A stretch of DNA of 64,000 nt from Actinoplanes sp. M2I2. Lineage in GTDB: Bacteria; Actinomycetota; Actinomycetes; Mycobacteriales; Micromonosporaceae. The notes beneath the pieces are model-generated. The model saw only the letters and a list, made by a program, of their open reading frames with translations, searched no databases and was not told the DNA's origin. Location: positions 1-64,000 of the forward strand of contig NZ_JALPVJ010000026.1 in assembly GCF_023544445.1 (NCBI RefSeq), in the 5' to 3' direction. Made by a program: the position numbers and the translations under genes. Shown here in pieces: positions 8,095 to 16,594 of the stretch (the first letter of the stretch is position 1; the number at the start of each line of letters is the position of its first letter).

Positions 8095-8099
8095 GCGGG

Positions 8100-9332
8100 T
8101 CAGCGCTTGAGGTCCAGCCAGACCAGGCGGTGGTCGGAGGTCGGGAAGCCGTTCACCGGGGCCCACACCGGGTCGTAGACACCGCTCAGGCGGGACAGCG
8201 GATCGGCCTGCACGGGCCAGAAGACGCCCGAACCGGTGACCTTGAGACCCACCCGGGGCAGGACGTAGTCGGCCCGCAGGTTGCCGGGTGCGGTGTCGGC
8301 GAAGTCGGCCGTGTCGTAGCGCGGGTCGCCGGTGTGTGTCGTGTTGGCGCCGCCCTGCAGGGCCGCCGCCTCCGGGCCGCCCGCGCTGGCCGGCCGGGTG
8401 CGCGCGTTGATCAGCCGGTGGTCGAGCAGCTGGTTGATCGCGCCGTCGTAGGAGTCGCCGTCGTACGGGTCGGCGTTCTGGTCACCGGCGATCACGAACG
8501 CCTGGCCGGTCCGGAGACCGCCACGCCGGCCCTTGTCGTCGTAGATGTAGGCCGAGCGCTTGCCGGGCGTGACGTAGTCGGCCCAGAAGCGGATCTCGTC
8601 GTGGTTGCGGCGCCCGTTGCGGTCCTCGGGCCCGTCGAAGGTCGGCGGCGTCGGGTGCGACACCAGGAAGTGCAGGGTGCGGCGGCCGACCCGCACCGGG
8701 ACGTCCCAGTGGCTCTTCGACGACAGCCGGAGCACGGCCTGTGCGGCCGGGGTGTAGTAGTCGGCCGGCAGCAGGTTGCCCGGCATGTCCTTCCACTTGA
8801 ACAGCTGGAAGGTGCGGACCGCCTTGGTGTCGATCGGGTACTTCGAGTACACGACCATGCCGTACTGGCCGGGGAAGAGGCCGAAACCGTACGAGTCGTC
8901 GCCGTACGCCTGATCGCCCGGGGTGGTGTCGGCGACGCCGTTGTTGTTCAGGTCGAGCCCCGACGAGATCCCCGTGTTCGACGGGGCCACGTACCGGTAG
9001 GGGTAGCGCTGCGCCGGCGCCCCGTTCTGCGACACGGCCAGGAAGTTGCGCTCGAACAGCCGCGCGGCCTCGGGGTCGTAGTCGAACTCGTTGAGCAGCA
9101 CGATGTCCGGGTGGGCGCGCTGGATCACCTCGGCGACGTTGCGCGCCTGCCGCCGGTACACGTCGTCGGCCCCGGGGTCGGCCAGGTGCTCGCGCAGCAG
9201 CCCCGGCGCCGGACGGTTGAGCGAGAGGTTGTAGGTCGCCACCCGCAGGTCGCCGCCGTGGGCCTGGGCGGGCGCCGCGAAACTCAGTGTCGAGGCCGAC
9301 ACCAGCGCGGCGGCCAGGAGAAGTCGCTTCAT
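8100..9332 (-). CDS. Secreted endonuclease/exonuclease/phosphatase-family protein
   Basis: 410 residues from ATG 9332, chosen because it starts a clean Sec signal peptide (MKRLLLAAALVSASTLSFAAPAQA). The mature domain has the EEP-fold pattern: early VATYNLSL, the metal-binding Glu in IVLLNEFDYD, FLVSHPTPPTFDGPEDRNG, VIAGDQNADP (Asp/Asn pair) and the closing SDHRLVWLDL. The family includes DNase I-like nucleases and phosphodiesterases. The strong signal peptide and PYDGDSYDGAI insert fit the extracellular actinobacterial group. It is followed by a hairpin terminator. Confidence 0.85.
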   Translation of the reverse strand: MKRLLLAAALVSASTLSFAAPAQAHGGDLRVATYNLSLNRPAPGLLREHLADPGADDVYRRQARNVAEVIQRAHPDIVLLNEFDYDPEAARLFERNFLAVSQNGAPAQRYPYRYVAPSNTGISSGLDLNNNGVADTTPGDQAYGDDSYGFGLFPGQYGMVVYSKYPIDTKAVRTFQLFKWKDMPGNLLPADYYTPAAQAVLRLSSKSHWDVPVRVGRRTLHFLVSHPTPPTFDGPEDRNGRRNHDEIRFWADYVTPGKRSAYIYDDKGRRGGLRTGQAFVIAGDQNADPYDGDSYDGAINQLLDHRLINARTRPASAGGPEAAALQGGANTTHTGDPRYDTADFADTAPGNLRADYVLPRVGLKVTGSGVFWPVQADPLSRLSGVYDPVWAPVNGFPTSDHRLVWLDLKR

Positions 9333-9430
9333 GGTCTCCGTGTCTACCCGACGGTCGCGCACCGGGCCACGCCGGGAAGGTCTCCGACGTGGACAGTTCA
9401 CCCCACGGACACCCACTAGGGTCGAGCCCC

Positions 9431-9906
9431 ATGGAGACGCGCGCCTGAACGTCCGCGACGGCGCGATGGCCCGCACCGCCGAGTGGATTCTCGAGCGCAC
9501 TCCGGGCCGGGTCGTCATCGCCGCCGCCAACTCCCACATCCAGCGCCACCACCCTGCCTTCGACGTGCTCGGCACCCACCTGAGCGCGATGCTCGGCGAC
9601 GACTACGTGGCGGTCGGCGTCACGTGTGAGGGTGGCCGGGTGGTCACCCGGCGGCTCGCGCCCGGCGCCCCCGCGATGGCGGAGACGGTGGAGGCCGGGC
9701 TCGAGCCGCCGGTCGCGGGGAGCATCGAGGCGGCGATCGGGACGGGCCGGCCCACGATCGCCGACCCCGGCCGCTACGCCGCCGACCGGATCAGACTGCT
9801 CGACACGTACGCCGAGGGGCCGGTGGCCGAGGCGTTCGACCTGGTGGCCTGCGTGCCGGTGAGCACCCCGACCGAGCAGGCGGTCTGGTCGGGCGGCCGG
9901 TTCTGA
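9431..9906 (+). pseudogene. Remnant of an erythromycin-esterase-family gene
   Basis: A leaderless-type start (TAGGGT -10 at 9412-9417 region, ATG 9431) reads METRA and then hits TGA. A second frame carries a convincing C-terminal third of the erythromycin esterase/succinoglycan-biosynthesis superfamily: NVRDGAMARTAEWILERTPG, VVIAAANSHIQRHHP and LGTHLSAMLGDDYVAVGVTC. Intact members have about 400 residues and their catalytic His/Glu in the missing N-terminal part. An internal deletion is the simplest explanation. A shorter product from ATG 9466 (146 residues) could be made but would lack the active site. It ends flush with the convergent lipase stop. Confidence 0.7.
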
Positions 9907-11022
9907 TCAGCTGAACCGGGCCGCGATCCAGTCGGCCACCAGCGTCGTGCTCTGGAAGACCGCGCCGTCGTGGGTCGCGCCGTCGAGCTCGACGAACTGC
10001 ACCGGCTGGTTGTACGCGGTGAGCTGGGTGAGCAGCGGGCCGGCCGTGATCACGTACGGGACCGCCTCGTCGGCCGTGCCCTGCACGAGCAGGATCGGGG
10101 CGCTCGGGGCCTTCTGGGCCGGGTTGGCGTAGCGGGACAGCTTCGTGATCACCGACGCCGGCAGGGCCCCGCCGACCAGCAACTCCGAGGCGGTCAGCGA
10201 CTCGTACGAGGCCAGGATCTCGTTGAGGCAGCCGGTCTGCAGCACCCCGGTGCGCTGCCGCGCGGGCGGGGCGAGCAGCGCGCTCGCGTTCACCGTGGGG
10301 TCGACCGCCTGCAGCCCGAACAGCGCCATCACCAGGTAGCCCTGCGCCGGCGTGCCGGGGATCAGCGGCGCGAACAGGTCGGCGTTGGAGACCGGGGCGA
10401 TCGAGGCGACGCCGCGCAGGGTCAGCGCGCCGTCGTAGGAGGGCGCGAGCTCGTCGGCGAACAGCGCGCCCTGACCGCCCTGCGAGTGGCCGTCGATGAC
10501 GTACTGGCTGCTCAGCGCGGCGTCGAGGTTGCGGGCGGCCTTCGCGCTGTCGATCATCGAGCGGGCCGCGGACGCGCCCACCAGGTACGGGTGGGCCAGC
10601 GGAGTGCCCAGACCGGGGTAGTCGGGGGCGGCGACCGTCCAGCCGCGGCGCAGCAGCTCGGCGATCGCGGCCCGGGCCTCGGGCCAGAACACCGCCTGGC
10701 TCGCCGACGGGGCGCACTGGTCGGCCAGCCCGGTCGTGCCGTGTCCCCACACGACCATCTTGTTCTTCTTGGCGGTCTTGGGCGTGAGGACGAGCCCGGT
10801 CGCCGTGATGGGCAGGTTGCTGGTGTTGGTCGACAGGTACGAGATGCGCTTGCCGTTGGCGAGCGGCGCCAGTTCCGCCGGCAGGGTCGCCGCCGTGCTG
10901 GTCAGGACCGTTCCGGAGAGCAGGGCGGCCCGGGCCGGCCGGCCCGGTGACAGCAACGCGGCCAGGGCCAGGACCGTCACCAGCAACAGGACGGCCGGGC
11001 GCCTGATCAGGGCAGGGTTCAT
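9907..11022 (-). CDS. Secreted LIP-family lipase/esterase
   Basis: 371 residues with a signal peptide (basic start, hydrophobic 10-24, likely cleavage after AAR/AAL near 32). The alpha/beta-hydrolase core has WGHGTTGL (oxyanion region, about 92-99), nucleophile Ser180 in GHSQGG, an acid in GTADEAVP and a final His in GATHDGAV. This order and spacing match the secretory lipase (LIP) family, common in actinobacteria and Candida. The start has GGAACC-type purines upstream. Two strong hairpins lie in the gap upstream, separating it from the beta-lactamase-fold gene. Confidence 0.85.
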   Translation of the reverse strand: MNPALIRRPAVLLLVTVLALAALLSPGRPARAALLSGTVLTSTAATLPAELAPLANGKRISYLSTNTSNLPITATGLVLTPKTAKKNKMVVWGHGTTGLADQCAPSASQAVFWPEARAAIAELLRRGWTVAAPDYPGLGTPLAHPYLVGASAARSMIDSAKAARNLDAALSSQYVIDGHSQGGQGALFADELAPSYDGALTLRGVASIAPVSNADLFAPLIPGTPAQGYLVMALFGLQAVDPTVNASALLAPPARQRTGVLQTGCLNEILASYESLTASELLVGGALPASVITKLSRYANPAQKAPSAPILLVQGTADEAVPYVITAGPLLTQLTAYNQPVQFVELDGATHDGAVFQSTTLVADWIAARFS

Positions 11023-11072
11023 CGATGGTTCCTTTCGGGTTATGTGCGGCGCTCGGAAGGAGCGCGGCGTGA

Positions 11073-11107
11073 TTCGCGCCGCGGACGACGCTGGTCCGCG
11101 GCGCGAA
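11073..11107 (-). terminator. 14-bp perfect hairpin in the 11.0-11.2 kb gap
   Basis: TTCGCGCCGCGGAC (11073-11086) and its exact complement (11094-11107) flank a 7-nt loop. It lies about 100 bp downstream of the minus-strand beta-lactamase-fold gene and upstream of the lipase gene. It is likely a terminator, second of a pair. Confidence 0.6.
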
Positions 11108-11132
11108 GAAAAGGTGTGGGGCGCGGCAACGG

Positions 11133-11167
11133 AACTCGGGCCTGGCCGGGTGCACCAGGCCCGAGTT
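11133..11167. terminator. 13-bp perfect hairpin with T-run on the plus side
   Basis: AACTCGGGCCTGG (11133-11145) pairs with 11155-11167 around a 9-nt loop, and TTTT follows at 11166-11169 in the plus direction. It is placed 46 bp beyond the minus-strand stop at 11213, so it most likely ends that operon. The tail would also stop plus-strand transcription. Confidence 0.7.
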
Positions 11168-11212
11168 TTCCGGGCGCGAAGGGTGGAGCGGGCGTTACGG
11201 GAGAAGCGGCGG

Positions 11213-12394
11213 CTAGCGCGGGGTGGCGAAGTGGCCGGAAACGCGGCGGAGGGCGGCGACGGTCTCGGCGTCGCGGCGCTCGTCGTCCTGGGTGGGCCAC
11301 GCGCTGCATTTCACGATGACGACCTCGGCGGCCGGGTCGACGTACAGGTACTGGCCGTGCACCCCGAGGCCGGTGAAGGCGTTGGAGCACTCCGGGCCGA
11401 GGGTCCACCACTGGTTGGCGTAGCCGTAGTGCGGGTAGCCGCTGGGCCCGAGCGCACCCACCGCGAGCTGCGGCCGGTCGTTGCCCCGGCTGCGGCGCAC
11501 CCACTCCTGGGGCACGATCTGCTCCCCGCCGACGAAGCCGTCACCGGCCATCAGCAGGCCGATGCGGGCGAGGTCGCGGGCGGTGGCGTTGAACGAGCCG
11601 CCGCCGACGGCCGTGCGCGGGCGGCCGCGGGTGAGCCAGTAGTACGCGTCGCGGTCGCAGCCCAGCTTCTGCCAGAGGCGTTCCGAGGCGTACGCCGCGA
11701 GCGTCTGACCGGTGGCCGCCTCGAGCACCCAGCCCAGCACCTGCGTGTCGAAGGTGGAGTAGTTGAAGCGCTCACCGGCCGGCGCGGTCCGCGTTGCCGC
11801 GCGGACCACGTCGACGATGTCGCCACCTCCCATCACGGCCTGCTCGAAGCGCTTGATGCCGCTGTCCGACACCTCCCAGGTCTCCAGGTCGCCGACGCCC
11901 GTGGTCATGTCGAGCAGCTCGGCGATCGTGTTCTCCTCGTACGCCGTGCCGAGGAAGTCGGGGCGGTAGTCGGTGATCCGGTCCTTCTCGCTGCCGATCA
12001 CGCCGTCGTCGACCGCGATGCCGACCAGGATCGACGTGACCGACTTGGACAGCGAGAACAACTGCATGCGCGAGCGCGGGCCGGCGAACGCGCCGGGGTA
12101 GGACTCGTGCACGATCGTGCCGCGGTGCAGCACCACGAAGGCGGTGGTGTAGGTGCGGCGGTGCAGGTCGGCCAGGGTGTGCTCGCGCTCCTCGAAGCGG
12201 TAGGTCAGGGGAAGCGGCCGGCTGTCCACCGGCAGGGGGCGGGGGACGGCGCCGCGGGCGACCCGCTCGGTCGGCATCAGCCAGTTCATGTGGGTGAAGG
12301 TCCACTCGTTGAACGGCCGGCGCATGATCAGATCACCCTGTCTGTCCCACCAGGAGGGCTCCCGGGCGGCAGGCCTCTCCGTGGTACTCGTCAT
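11213..12394 (-). CDS. Beta-lactamase-fold serine hydrolase (class C/esterase type)
   Basis: 393 residues. SxxK is at 114-117 (SLSK), the second motif is FNYSTFD, and the third, HxG-like, is VHGQYLYV near the C-terminus; this is the class C beta-lactamase/DD-peptidase/esterase fold (Beta-lactamase PF00144). There is no signal peptide, so it is cytoplasmic and more likely an esterase or amide hydrolase than an antibiotic-resistance enzyme. The ATG overlaps the upstream stop by ATGA, so translation is coupled to the TetR-like gene, which suggests that the substrate is an inducer or product linked to that protein. Confidence 0.85.
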   Translation of the reverse strand: MTSTTERPAAREPSWWDRQGDLIMRRPFNEWTFTHMNWLMPTERVARGAVPRPLPVDSRPLPLTYRFEEREHTLADLHRRTYTTAFVVLHRGTIVHESYPGAFAGPRSRMQLFSLSKSVTSILVGIAVDDGVIGSEKDRITDYRPDFLGTAYEENTIAELLDMTTGVGDLETWEVSDSGIKRFEQAVMGGGDIVDVVRAATRTAPAGERFNYSTFDTQVLGWVLEAATGQTLAAYASERLWQKLGCDRDAYYWLTRGRPRTAVGGGSFNATARDLARIGLLMAGDGFVGGEQIVPQEWVRRSRGNDRPQLAVGALGPSGYPHYGYANQWWTLGPECSNAFTGLGVHGQYLYVDPAAEVVIVKCSAWPTQDDERRDAETVAALRRVSGHFATPR

Positions 12395-13305
12395 TTCGGT
12401 CCCCCGTTGATCGCGGATCGTGTGTTCGCGGATCGTTTGTTCGTGGATCGTTCGAACAGTTCGCGCAAGCTCAGTCCAGGTGCTTCGTCGAGGGGTTCGA
12501 GGTACGCGGCCATGAGGCCGAGCACGCCCTTGCCCACGAGGTTTTCGGTGGGACCGTGGTCGGCGATGTCGACACTGGGATCGCCCAGGTGCCGGACGGC
12601 CAGACCCTCCGTGACCGCGGCCAGCAGGTTCGTGAACTCCTGGATCGTGATGCCCGGACGCAGCCGGTAGCCGCGCGCGGCGATCGTCTCCTCGTAGATC
12701 TTCATCCACGGTTCGAGCGCGCCCGCGTAGTTGTTGGCGATCGAGTTGCGGATGCCGTCGTTGCGGTGCGCCGTCGCGACCATGATCAGCTGCAACTTGA
12801 ACAGCGGCATGCGGCACAGCGCCATCAGCTCGTGGTAGCTCGACCGGTCGACCGCGTCGACCAGGCTGTCGTCACTGGCCAGCCAGTCGCCGCGGGTCTC
12901 CACATCGGCCCCGTACTGAGGGTCGTAGTTGATCGCGTGCAGCATGAACGAGAGCAGGTCGTTGAGGTAGTCGTCGTGGCTGGCCCAGGTCGACCGGTAG
13001 GGACCCGCGCCCTTCTGCCGCAGGAACGGCAGCTCGAGCTCCTCGACCTCGGCCGACAGCGCTCGTTCGGTCAGGAAGCTCAGACCCGACCAGTACTGCT
13101 TGCGGCCGTCACCCGTCGCGGTGGGCGGGCGCTGCGCGCCGAGGTTGCGCTCGATGAGGTTGGCCCCGGCCTTCAGGTACGACGCCACCTTGAGCGAATT
13201 TACCAGGGCGGCCCGCGTCGACTCGCGCACCCCCTTGACCCGGGTGACGATCCCCGAGAAGTCCGCGCAGTACGGGTAGGGCAGGTCCTTCTTGCCGTAC
13301 GTCAT
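12391..13305 (-). CDS. Unrecognised protein with a TetR-like C-terminal half
   Basis: 304 residues from ATG 13305. The last third (ITIQEFTNLLAAVTEGLAVR, then GVLGLMAAYLEP) looks like the C-terminal helices of TetR-family regulators. Internal helices (SSYHELMALCRMPLFKLQLI) also fit that all-alpha fold. I see no convincing HTH; the N-terminus (MTYGKKDLPYPYCADFSGIV) is unusual for a regulator, and the protein is about 100 residues longer than a typical TetR. It is the first gene of a coupled pair with the serine hydrolase. It could be a divergent regulator or a ligand-binding protein without DNA-binding ability. Confidence 0.45.
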   Translation of the reverse strand: MTYGKKDLPYPYCADFSGIVTRVKGVRESTRAALVNSLKVASYLKAGANLIERNLGAQRPPTATGDGRKQYWSGLSFLTERALSAEVEELELPFLRQKGAGPYRSTWASHDDYLNDLLSFMLHAINYDPQYGADVETRGDWLASDDSLVDAVDRSSYHELMALCRMPLFKLQLIMVATAHRNDGIRNSIANNYAGALEPWMKIYEETIAARGYRLRPGITIQEFTNLLAAVTEGLAVRHLGDPSVDIADHGPTENLVGKGVLGLMAAYLEPLDEAPGLSLRELFERSTNKRSANTRSAINGGPK

Positions 13306-13379
13306 GCGGTTGATTGTTGTTGGAATCCTCGGACCTTCAAGTGCGCACGTGCGTAGTACTCGCGGTACAGGCCTTCGGG

Positions 13380-13408
13380 CATATAGCACGCACTGTCTGT
13401 GACAGCAT
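13380..13408 (-). promoter_or_regulatory. Candidate promoter and dyad upstream of the 13305 gene
   Basis: A local AT-rich patch has, on the minus strand, a -10-like TATATG (13385-13380). Between it and the -35 region is a short perfect dyad CTGTC-TGT-GACAG (13393-13405). The position suits an operator for autoregulation of the TetR-like/serine hydrolase pair. The -35 is poor. Confidence 0.35.
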
Positions 13409-13437
13409 GATTGCGTTGAGCGACTTGTTCCTGCTTA

Positions 13438-14310
13438 TCAGGGGTGCAAGGCGCGGATGTACGCGGTGGCGAGCGTACGCCGCGTAGGCGTACCTGACTG
13501 GGCAAGTTGCGTCATCCGCGTGTCGAGACGCTCGCGCTCGTCCTCGGACAGCGCCATCGTCATCGCCTCGCCGTAGGTCGGGGCGAGCGGGTTGGGCGCC
13601 GCGTCCTTGCGCGCCGCCCAGTCGCCGATCGGCTCGGCCGGCACGTCCAGCTGGGCGCGATAGTCGACCTCGACGCCGTCGAACCCGGCCTCCGCGACCC
13701 AGCGCAGCAGATCCCGTTCGTCGAAATCGGTCATCGGGTTCTCGCCGCGGCGCGCGCCGTCGCGATAGACCGCGACCACCTTGGCCAGCAGATCGGCCAC
13801 CTCGGGATCCCGCAGGCCGAACAGGCTGTCGGGCCGGTGCTCGAGCAGGAAACGGTTGACCGGCTCGAAGACCGAGAGCCGGCCGCCCGGACGCAGCACG
13901 CGGAAGAACTCGCGGAACGCCTCGGCCTTGTGGTCGCAGTAGATGAGCACCGAGCGGGTGGTGACGACATCGACGGAAGCGTCCGGAAGCGCCGAGAGGT
14001 CCTCGGCCGGGGCGTGCAGGAAACTGCAGCGCGGGTCGCCGCCGGCCCGCTTGCGGCATTCCTCCAGCCCGGCCTCGGAGACGTCGCTGAAGATGACGTG
14101 CCCGTCCGGGCCGAGCCGCTCGAGGGCGCCGAACGCGATCAGGCCGGTGCCGGCGCCCACGTCGAGCACGGTGTCGGCGGGCGCGAGCGACGCCCGGTCG
14201 AGCACCTCGTCGCGAAAGACCTCCAGCGCGGAGGCGTGTTCCGCCCGCAGCGCGGCGTTGCCACCGTCGCGGCGGGTCAGCAACCACCGCGTCCACTCGT
14301 CCGAAGCCAT
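13438..14310 (-). CDS. SAM-dependent methyltransferase
   Basis: 290 residues from ATG 14310, preferred over the ATG at 14350-14352 because GGTGATCC lies at good spacing before it and the protein then begins with MASDEWTRWLLTRRDGG, the usual opening of this group. Motif I is VLDVGAGTGLIAFGAL, with FSDVS at strand 2 and VTTRSVLIYCDHK around motif IV, then FRVLRPGGRLSVFEP. A C-terminal region of about 110 residues is family-specific. Actinobacteria often have several such small-molecule methyltransferases; no substrate can be named. Confidence 0.8.
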   Translation of the reverse strand: MASDEWTRWLLTRRDGGNAALRAEHASALEVFRDEVLDRASLAPADTVLDVGAGTGLIAFGALERLGPDGHVIFSDVSEAGLEECRKRAGGDPRCSFLHAPAEDLSALPDASVDVVTTRSVLIYCDHKAEAFREFFRVLRPGGRLSVFEPVNRFLLEHRPDSLFGLRDPEVADLLAKVVAVYRDGARRGENPMTDFDERDLLRWVAEAGFDGVEVDYRAQLDVPAEPIGDWAARKDAAPNPLAPTYGEAMTMALSEDERERLDTRMTQLAQSGTPTRRTLATAYIRALHP

Positions 14311-14441
14311 CGGATCACCGTAGGGCACGTCTTTCCTCGATGGGTGAGACATCCACGGGCGGCAATGGAAACGTGATCAGTGATGGGGTGTCGATGATGT
14401 CTCGCGCGTGTTGCGGGCGTGACCCTCAGGCCTCGAGAACG

Positions 14442-14834
14442 TCAGGCCTCGAGCACCGTGGGGCCGGCCCACAGGGGACTCCCGACCCATCCGGCCGGCA
14501 CGACGGTCGGTCCGGCCCAGCCGTCGGTCGTGGTCGGCTTGCCGCGGCCGGTGAGCACGATGGTGGGTCCGGCCCAGCCGTCGGTGGCGCTGGGCTTGCC
14601 GCGGCCGGCGGGTACGACGGTCGGCCCGGCCCACGCCGCCACGTGCTCCCAGGCCGGGCCGTCGCCGGTCGCCGGGGCGTTGTCCCAGTTGGTGCCCGCG
14701 ACCACCCGGTCGGTGCCGGTCGCGCCCTTGCCGGCGACCGCCGCGCCGCCCAGGCCCGCGCCGAGCAGGGCGGTGCCGAGCACGGCGGTGCCGGTGCCCA
14801 GGACGATCAGGCCGCGGCGTGCGAATCGGTTCAT
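14442..14834 (-). CDS. Small secreted protein with WAGPT tandem repeats
   Basis: 130 residues. ATG 14834 follows GGGGGCACC and begins a basic, then strongly hydrophobic segment (residues 1-34) that is a signal peptide or anchor. The C-terminal half is a tandem repeat: residues 68-86 (WAGPTVVPAGRGKPSATDG), 87-105, a shortened copy at 106-121 and a last WAGPTVLEA at 122-130. The DNA period is 57 bp. I know no family with this repeat. The gene lies 120 bp downstream of, and co-directional with, a membrane HTH protein. It might be a surface peptide or multi-copy precursor, but nothing nearby encodes an obvious modifying enzyme. Confidence 0.6.
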   Translation of the reverse strand: MNRFARRGLIVLGTGTAVLGTALLGAGLGGAAVAGKGATGTDRVVAGTNWDNAPATGDGPAWEHVAAWAGPTVVPAGRGKPSATDGWAGPTIVLTGRGKPTTTDGWAGPTVVPAGWVGSPLWAGPTVLEA

Positions 14835-14954
14835 GACGGTGCCCCCGTTGCGTCGAAGTCCGGCCCCGATCGGGGCCCCGGCCTGAAGCATGGGGCCGCT
14901 CCCGGCGCCCGGACCAGCGATTCGGTGTGCCGGGAACATCCCGGGACGGCGGGG

Positions 14955-15344
14955 TCAGCGCCTTCCCAGCGCCCAGCCGACCGCGCCCGACGCGGCCATC
15001 AGCGCGCACACCTTGACCACCGGCCCGAACCGCCGTTCGGGGTGCCGCGCCGGCACGGCGACCGGCGGCGACTCGAGCGGGTGGGTGGTGGCCGGCCAGC
15101 GGGACTGCCGGCGGGTCCGGCGGGCGCCCTCCCACAGTCGCCGCAGGCGGGCGAGGTCGCCGCCGCCCAGGTCGGCCAGCGCGGCGACCACCGCCCACGG
15201 CGGCAGCGCCTGGCCGGTGAAGTAGCGGGACAGGGACGAGTCGCTGACGTGCACCGCCGGGCTGAGCTCCCGCAGCGTCAGCCCCGCCCCGGCCCGGAGC
15301 CGGCGCAGTTCGGCGACGAATGCCTCCATATCACTCATCTCCAT
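14955..15344 (-). CDS. XRE-type helix-turn-helix protein with C-terminal membrane segment
   Basis: 129 residues. Residues 9-45 form an HTH of the XRE/Cro type (LRRLRAGAGLTLRELSPAVH then VSDSSLSRYFTGQALP), a pattern typical of actinobacterial regulators. Residues 108-125 (VVKVCALMAASGAVGWALG) are a probable single membrane helix, leaving a short C-terminal tail. GGGGGAAGG precedes ATG 15344. A membrane-tethered HTH could pass a surface signal to the chromosome. Its likely partner is the repeat-rich secreted protein just downstream, as an inference from position only. Confidence 0.75.
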   Translation of the reverse strand: MEMSDMEAFVAELRRLRAGAGLTLRELSPAVHVSDSSLSRYFTGQALPPWAVVAALADLGGGDLARLRRLWEGARRTRRQSRWPATTHPLESPPVAVPARHPERRFGPVVKVCALMAASGAVGWALGRR

Positions 15345-15409
15345 CGCGTTTCCTTCCCCCGGTGTCCGCGATGGCGTTCATTGTGGGCTCCGCAGCCAAG
15401 CCCGTCGGG

Positions 15410-15889
15410 CTACGCGAGCTCGAGAACGTGCCGGAGGCAGGGCTGCCCGCCCCGGCTGACCTCGTCGACCGGGACGAAGCCGGTGGCCCGCAGCACGGCC
15501 CGGGAAGCTCCGTTGCGGACCTCGGCGTCGGCGATCAGGCGCCGCAACCCGTACTCGTCGCGGGCGAGCGCGCTGACCCGCCGGACGCCGTCCTTGGCTA
15601 CCCCGCGACCGGAAGCCGCCTCGGCCACCCGGAAGCCCAGCTCGGCCGTGTCGCCGGCCACGTCGACCAGGTTGAACCGGCCCACCACCTCGCCGTCGGC
15701 GCGCACCAGCACGTGGAAGCGGCAGACGCCGTCGCGCTGCTCGGCCAGCAGCGCCGCGTGCCGCTCGTCGAACCGGGCGAAGTAGTCGTCGCCGCGATCG
15801 GGAGCTGTCTGCGCGAAGTAGACCCGATTGTCGGTCTCGAACCGCAGCAGCGCCGCCGCGTGCCGCTCGGCCAAGGGTTCCAAGATCAC
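15410..15889 (-). CDS. GNAT-family N-acetyltransferase (RimJ/RimL-like)
   Basis: 159 residues with the GNAT order: helix-rich start LEPLAERHAAALLRFETDN, beta hairpin FHVLVRADGEVVGRFNLV, acetyl-CoA pocket region LGFRVAEAASGRGVAKDGVR (the R/Q-x-x-G-x-G/A loop) and the closing NGASRAVLRATGFVPV. The position after RimJ/RimL-type acetyltransferases is clear, but the acceptor (protein N-terminus or small amine) is not. Start is GTG 15889 without a strong ribosome site. Confidence 0.8.
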   Translation of the reverse strand: MILEPLAERHAAALLRFETDNRVYFAQTAPDRGDDYFARFDERHAALLAEQRDGVCRFHVLVRADGEVVGRFNLVDVAGDTAELGFRVAEAASGRGVAKDGVRRVSALARDEYGLRRLIADAEVRNGASRAVLRATGFVPVDEVSRGGQPCLRHVLELA

Positions 15890-15944
15890 CGCTGCCGCGC
15901 CTTCCTGTCCAGCCCGCCGGGACGCGGGCCGCCGATGCCGGGGA

Positions 15945-16568
15945 CTACAGACCGCGCGCCTGGAGCACCTCGACGCCCGGGCCGGTCAGGTCGCCGTCGT
16001 AGGCCCGTCGGCCCGCCATGGCCATGGTGAGCGCGAGCGTCGTGCCGGTGACCAGCGGCCCCTCGCCGGTGGAGAACGGGCCGTCGGTGGCCTCGAGGCG
16101 CAGGCCGCGGACGGCCGTGCGGCTGTTCACGGCGAAGTCGCGGGCGGCGTAGAAGCGGGCCACCGTGGTGACCACCTCGACCGGCGGGGTGCGGGTCAGG
16201 CCGAGCGGGCGGCGGACGTCCTCACCGTGCACGACGGTCTCGCCCAGCCAGGCCGGTAGCGGCCCCCAGGCGGCCGTCGTACTGGTGACCACGGCCCGGA
16301 ACCGTTCCAGGGTCTCGGCCGGCGTCGCGCCGCGGTGTTCGGCCAGCCGGCGCTGGTTGTGCAGGTCGGCGTCGAAGCGGGCACCCACGATGCTCCTGAT
16401 CCATCTCAGCGGGCCGACACTGGCGGCCGCCGTGAGGTGGGCGACGACGTCCTCCACGGTCCATTCGCCGCAGAGCGACCGGCGGCGCCACTCGGCGTCG
16501 CTCAGCGGGGCCAGATCGGCGGCCAGCGCCGCACGCTCCGCGTGGATGGCGGACCAGGCCGCGTTCAT
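15945..16568 (-). CDS. DinB-fold maleylpyruvate isomerase-family protein (mycothiol-dependent type)
   Basis: 207 residues in the TIGR03083/DinB-like four-helix-bundle group. Opening helices carry ALAADLAPLSDAEWRRRSLC then GEWTVEDVVAHLTAA, with metal-ligand His in VAHLTAA, and the later pair in VVHGEDVRRPLG. Members use mycothiol as the thiol cofactor in actinobacteria; the exact reaction here is unknown. It is co-directional with BKACE 26 bp upstream and could be in that operon. Confidence 0.75.
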   Translation of the reverse strand: MNAAWSAIHAERAALAADLAPLSDAEWRRRSLCGEWTVEDVVAHLTAAASVGPLRWIRSIVGARFDADLHNQRRLAEHRGATPAETLERFRAVVTSTTAAWGPLPAWLGETVVHGEDVRRPLGLTRTPPVEVVTTVARFYAARDFAVNSRTAVRGLRLEATDGPFSTGEGPLVTGTTLALTMAMAGRRAYDGDLTGPGVEVLQARGL

Positions 16569-16594
16569 GGGGCGATCTTACGGGGCGCCCGCGC

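Noticed and set aside
11213..12817. Longer beta-lactamase-fold start upstream of 12394
   Set aside because: The extension lies antisense to or within the TetR-like gene, while ATG 12394 has a good ribosome site and ATGA coupling.
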